NCBI GenBank assembly: GCA_003563755.1
Contig: PWUB01000363.1
Span: 1-7,016, forward strand
Origin: Clostridia bacterium
GTDB taxonomy: Bacteria; Bacillota_E; SLMV01; PUMD01
DNA length: 7,016 nt
Direction: 5' to 3'
The translations under genes and the position numbers were made by a program. The notes under the pieces are model-generated. The model ran no database searches, was not told the origin of the DNA, and saw only the letters and a list, made by a program, of their open reading frames with translations. The stretch's first letter is position 1; every line of letters begins with the position of its first letter. Of the stretch, positions 4,922 to 7,016 are shown one piece after another.

Positions 4922-5910
4922 GCATCCCCCTCCGTCTCAGGCTGCTCTGATGGTACCCAAATGTAGCGACCCATGAGCCGATCGAACTCCGACCAGCGCC
5001 CCCCCGCATCTCGGAGTCCAGCACTCGCTGAGATCACCTGTCCCAGCTTGCCGCTGTAGAGATCAGCATGATGCAGGGCAACGGCTTCACGGGTCTGTGG
5101 AAGGACGGGTGAGCCGTATTCTAGCCTTCCGTGGTGGCTCAGGACCATGTGCTGCAGATGCAGCCCGAGCTCCCGGGGAAAACCCTCGGTACGAGCCACC
5201 TTGTCCCTCACGATCCGGAATCCCATCGTCACGTGACCGAGCAGCCTGCCTTCCTGAGTGTAGTTTATCGCACCAAGCCAGGCAAGTTCCTCAGTCTTGC
5301 CGATATCGTGTAACAGGCCACCAGCAATTAACAGATCGGCGTTCATCCGGTCGGTCGGACCAGCATCCACAAGTACCTCAACCACCTCGAGGGAGTGTTC
5401 CAACAATCCGTGCAGGTAGTTGTGATGCACCTTCTTGGCGGCCGGTGCGGTGGTAAAGACGCTGCATAGATCCGAAGCATCGAAGATACCGAACAGGAGC
5501 TGGGAAAGATGCGGACACCTCACGGACTCTATTCTACGCCAGAGCTCCTCTTGCATCTCCTGCAGCGGTCTGGGACTCTTCGGGATGAAACGCTCAGCCT
5601 CGACCTGCCCGGGCGGCACAACCCGAAGATCGTTGATAATCAGCTGATTTTCACCGCGGTACTGGGTGACCTCCCCCCGCACGTGCACCACGTCACCCAC
5701 CTCGAAGGTGTCAGCCACCTGGTCGGCACCCTCCCAGATCCTACCCTGCATAACTCCAGTGACATCGCGAACGTCGAGCTCCAGGTAGCAGCCCTTGGAC
5801 GGATCACGAAAGGAGCGGAGACCCTTGCTCGCCACGCCATACATACCCTCCACACGCTGTCCCGGGCACAGCTCACGAATGCAGGGGTTTGTCGCGTCGA
5901 GATTGCTCAT
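4918..5910 (-). CDS. yhaM: 3'-5' exoribonuclease of the YhaM family
   Basis: A 330-residue cytoplasmic nuclease of the YhaM/CBF1 family, which removes nucleotides from the 3' end of RNA (and single-stranded DNA) with a divalent metal, preferably Mn2+. An OB-fold nucleic-acid-binding domain spans about 15-97 (GCYLELDVRDVTGVMQGRIW at 40-59, then VGDVVHVRGEV at 71-81). An HD domain follows at about 160-290, with all expected ligands: H172 (LLEHS), H201-D202 (HDIGK), H226 (LLGH), H259-H260-G261 (LSHHG) and D283 (LHHAD). The acidic C-tail ends the protein; Bacillus YhaM has about 314 residues, so it is full length. The ATG at 5910 overlaps the stop of the nitroreductase remnant as ATGA, and only a weak AGAAGG precedes it. 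Translation therefore likely depends on coupling. The downstream membrane protein is coupled in the same way. Confidence 0.95.
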   Translation of the reverse strand: MSNLDATNPCIRELCPGQRVEGMYGVASKGLRSFRDPSKGCYLELDVRDVTGVMQGRIWEGADQVADTFEVGDVVHVRGEVTQYRGENQLIINDLRVVPPGQVEAERFIPKSPRPLQEMQEELWRRIESVRCPHLSQLLFGIFDASDLCSVFTTAPAAKKVHHNYLHGLLEHSLEVVEVLVDAGPTDRMNADLLIAGGLLHDIGKTEELAWLGAINYTQEGRLLGHVTMGFRIVRDKVARTEGFPRELGLHLQHMVLSHHGRLEYGSPVLPQTREAVALHHADLYSGKLGQVISASAGLRDAGGRWSEFDRLMGRYIWVPSEQPETEGDA

Positions 5911-6251
5911 GTGCCTTCTGACCTCGCTCCACCGTGACGCTCAAAGCAGGTCACTTGCTCGAAGGCATTGCGCGGACTCGAGGCCCGAGTCTGGGCCGCA
6001 TACCCGAGCGGAAGCATCGCGAAAACGCGGTGCTCCTCTGCAACGAAACTGTGTCCCGCAGCAACCTCCGCCAGCTGTTTCCTGCGTTCTTCGTCGGTGA
6101 CGACGATCATGTTCCACGGCTGTAGGTTCCGGGTCGACGGAGACAGAAGCGCAAGCTCAATGATGGACCGGATAGCTTCCTCCGGCACCGGCTGCGACGA
6201 ATATGAACCGGTACTCCTCCGCTCTCTGACAGGGTCCAAGAAGGACTGCAT
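5907..6251 (-). pseudogene. Nitroreductase-family gene with an in-frame internal deletion
   Basis: The frame encodes 114 residues, against about 165-190 for the family. The N-terminal part is normal: the FMN-phosphate-binding RERRSTGSY (9-17), then LLSPSTRNLQPW (35-46), IVVTDEERRKQLAEVA (49-64) and GHSFVAE (66-72). It then jumps to the C-terminal segment HRVFAMLPLGYAAQ (74-87) and the ending FEQVTCFERHG (97-107). Roughly 80 residues are missing, including the central helices that build most of the dimer and FMN pocket, so nitroreductase activity is unlikely. The join is in frame, near 6025-6040. The ATG at 6251 follows GGGGGAGGAG by about 7 nt, a strong SD, and the stop overlaps the yhaM ATG. 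It is thus the translated first gene of the operon. It could be a fresh deletion, a leader retained for coupling, or an assembly error. Confidence 0.75.
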
Positions 6252-6302
6252 GACATCTCTCCTCCCCCAGGGATGAGAACACACCTCCAAGAGACTTCAA
6301 CC

Positions 6303-6341
6303 CAACGATCCCGTGTTCCTCCCGGCCCGCCGGAATCGTTG
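6303..6341. repeat. Inverted repeat in the divergent nitroreductase/deacetylase region
   Basis: CAACGAT (6303-6309) and ATCGTTG (6335-6341) are perfect 7-bp inverted arms. They enclose a smaller repeat, CCGG (6322-6325 and 6330-6333). The site is about 52 nt before the nitroreductase-remnant start and 62 nt before the deacetylase start. It may be an operator or a hairpin in the minus-strand leader. The rest of 6252-6403 holds only the two ribosome-binding sites and no promoter I can name with confidence. Confidence 0.4.
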
Positions 6342-6391
6342 CTGCATGAGATAACACACCCGCGCATAGATGTTTACGGAGACCCGTGCAT

Positions 6392-6399
6392 GGGGGTGA
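6392..6399 (+). promoter_or_regulatory. Ribosome-binding site that fixes the deacetylase start
   Basis: GGGGGTGA stands 4 nt before the GTG at 6404. The in-frame ATG at 6434 has no SD; it would remove the basic Arg-Arg-Arg segment that normally precedes the membrane anchor. The GTG is therefore preferred. Confidence 0.65.
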
Positions 6400-6403
6400 A
6401 ATT

Positions 6404-7016
6404 GTGCATCTCATAGTCATCCGACGTCGGACCATGATACTGATTGCGCTCCTGGTGCTGCTGCTGCTGGGCGGACTGCTTTATGTCGTGCTGTCCACGG
6501 ATTCTCTGCATGTGCTGCGGGTGATGAGACCCTCTGCCGTCTCGGATGAAAGAAGAATACCCATCTACTCGGTGCAGACCGAGGATAAGCGGCTGGCTCT
6601 GACCTTTGACGCGACGTGGGGTGCCGAACACACGAAAGACCTGCTACAAGCCCTGACAGACAGGGACGTTCGTGCCACCTTCTTTTTAACTAATATATGG
6701 ATGAAAGATTATCCTGATAAGGTCAGAGACATCTTCGAGGCAGGTCATGAGATCGGGCTGCATTCCGCATCTCATCCAGACATGAGCACCCTTTCCGAAG
6801 ATGACATTCGCAGTGAGCTGCGTGACAATCTCGACATGGTGAAATCCATCTGTCCTGACGCCGAGCCAACCCTATTCCGCCCGCCCTTTGGATCATACAG
6901 CAATCGACTGCTGGAGGTCGCAGAAAACGAGCTGCAGCTGATAACCATTCAGTGGAGCGTCGACAGCCTGGACTGGAGAGAGGTCACCCCAGACTACGTT
7001 TTCAACCGCGTCACCA
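6404..7016 (+). CDS. Polysaccharide deacetylase, PdaB-like (partial, runs off right edge)
   Basis: The first 204 residues of a membrane-anchored NodB-domain protein. PdaB is needed for spore cortex maintenance in Bacillus, probably acting on peptidoglycan or a related polymer. The N-terminus has a basic IRRR (6-9) followed by one hydrophobic segment (about 11-30). The NodB domain starts near 60: motif 1 LALTFDATWG (64-73), motif 2 HSASH (120-124), motif 3 FRPPFGSY (158-165) and then WSVDSLDW (184-191). The first Asp of motif 1 (D69) is present, but the metal-binding second Asp is Ala70, while both motif-2 His are kept. The same position is altered in PdaB-type proteins, which supports the subfamily. 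The GTG start follows GGGGGTGA. The C-terminus is beyond the window, so completeness is unknown. Confidence 0.88.
   Translation, partial: MHLIVIRRRTMILIALLVLLLLGGLLYVVLSTDSLHVLRVMRPSAVSDERRIPIYSVQTEDKRLALTFDATWGAEHTKDLLQALTDRDVRATFFLTNIWMKDYPDKVRDIFEAGHEIGLHSASHPDMSTLSEDDIRSELRDNLDMVKSICPDAEPTLFRPPFGSYSNRLLEVAENELQLITIQWSVDSLDWREVTPDYVFNRVT

Noticed and set aside
6390..6416. An 8-codon open frame (ATG at 6390) overlapping the deacetylase start, as a possible leader peptide
   Set aside because: It has no ribosome-binding site and its body is the SD of the deacetylase. It is most simply chance.

Overview
The window reads as chromosomal DNA of a GC-rich, endospore-forming member of the Bacillota (Clostridia-like). 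No gene here fixes the genus. Spore formation is indicated by three genes: a spoVT regulator, a clostridial-type alpha/beta small acid-soluble spore protein (SASP), and a PdaB-like polysaccharide deacetylase at the right edge. IreB (UPF0297) and the YhaM-type exoribonuclease are also typical Bacillota proteins. I see no IS element, phage gene, CRISPR array, rRNA gene or convincing tRNA.

Layout from left to right. (1) Positions 1-54, minus strand: the first codons of a gene with a hydrophobic N-terminus, running off the left edge, with its own SigA-like promoter at 88-117. (2) 225-416, minus: SASP, with a strong hairpin over its stop codon. (3) 569-1264, plus: a YetF-like DUF421 membrane protein, divergent from the SASP. 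(4) 1265-1448: an intergenic stretch with several inverted repeats, two of which are mutually exclusive. (5) 1449-2003, minus: spoVT, with a good SigG-like promoter upstream. (6) 2139-2426, minus: ireB. (7) 2527-3336, minus: a membrane-anchored L,D-transpeptidase with a C-terminal peptidoglycan-binding domain. (8) 3337-3623: a divergent intergenic stretch with GC-rich inverted repeats. (9) 3624-4079, plus: a small YdcZ/DUF606-type DMT transporter whose stop codon overlaps that of the convergent gene. (10) 6251 down to 4076, minus: a three-gene operon of nitroreductase remnant, yhaM and an unrecognised 8-TM protein, with both junctions being 4-nt ATGA overlaps. (11) 6404 to the right edge, plus: the pdaB-like deacetylase.

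Functional themes are the spore programme (SASP, SpoVT, PdaB-like), cell-wall enzymes and wall signalling (L,D-transpeptidase, deacetylase, IreB) and nucleic-acid turnover (YhaM). The most unusual items are the nitroreductase that has lost its middle in frame while keeping translational coupling to yhaM, and the unrecognised membrane protein coupled behind yhaM. I did not find a clear new multi-gene system. All start sites and motifs were read by eye from the sequence; no database search was possible.
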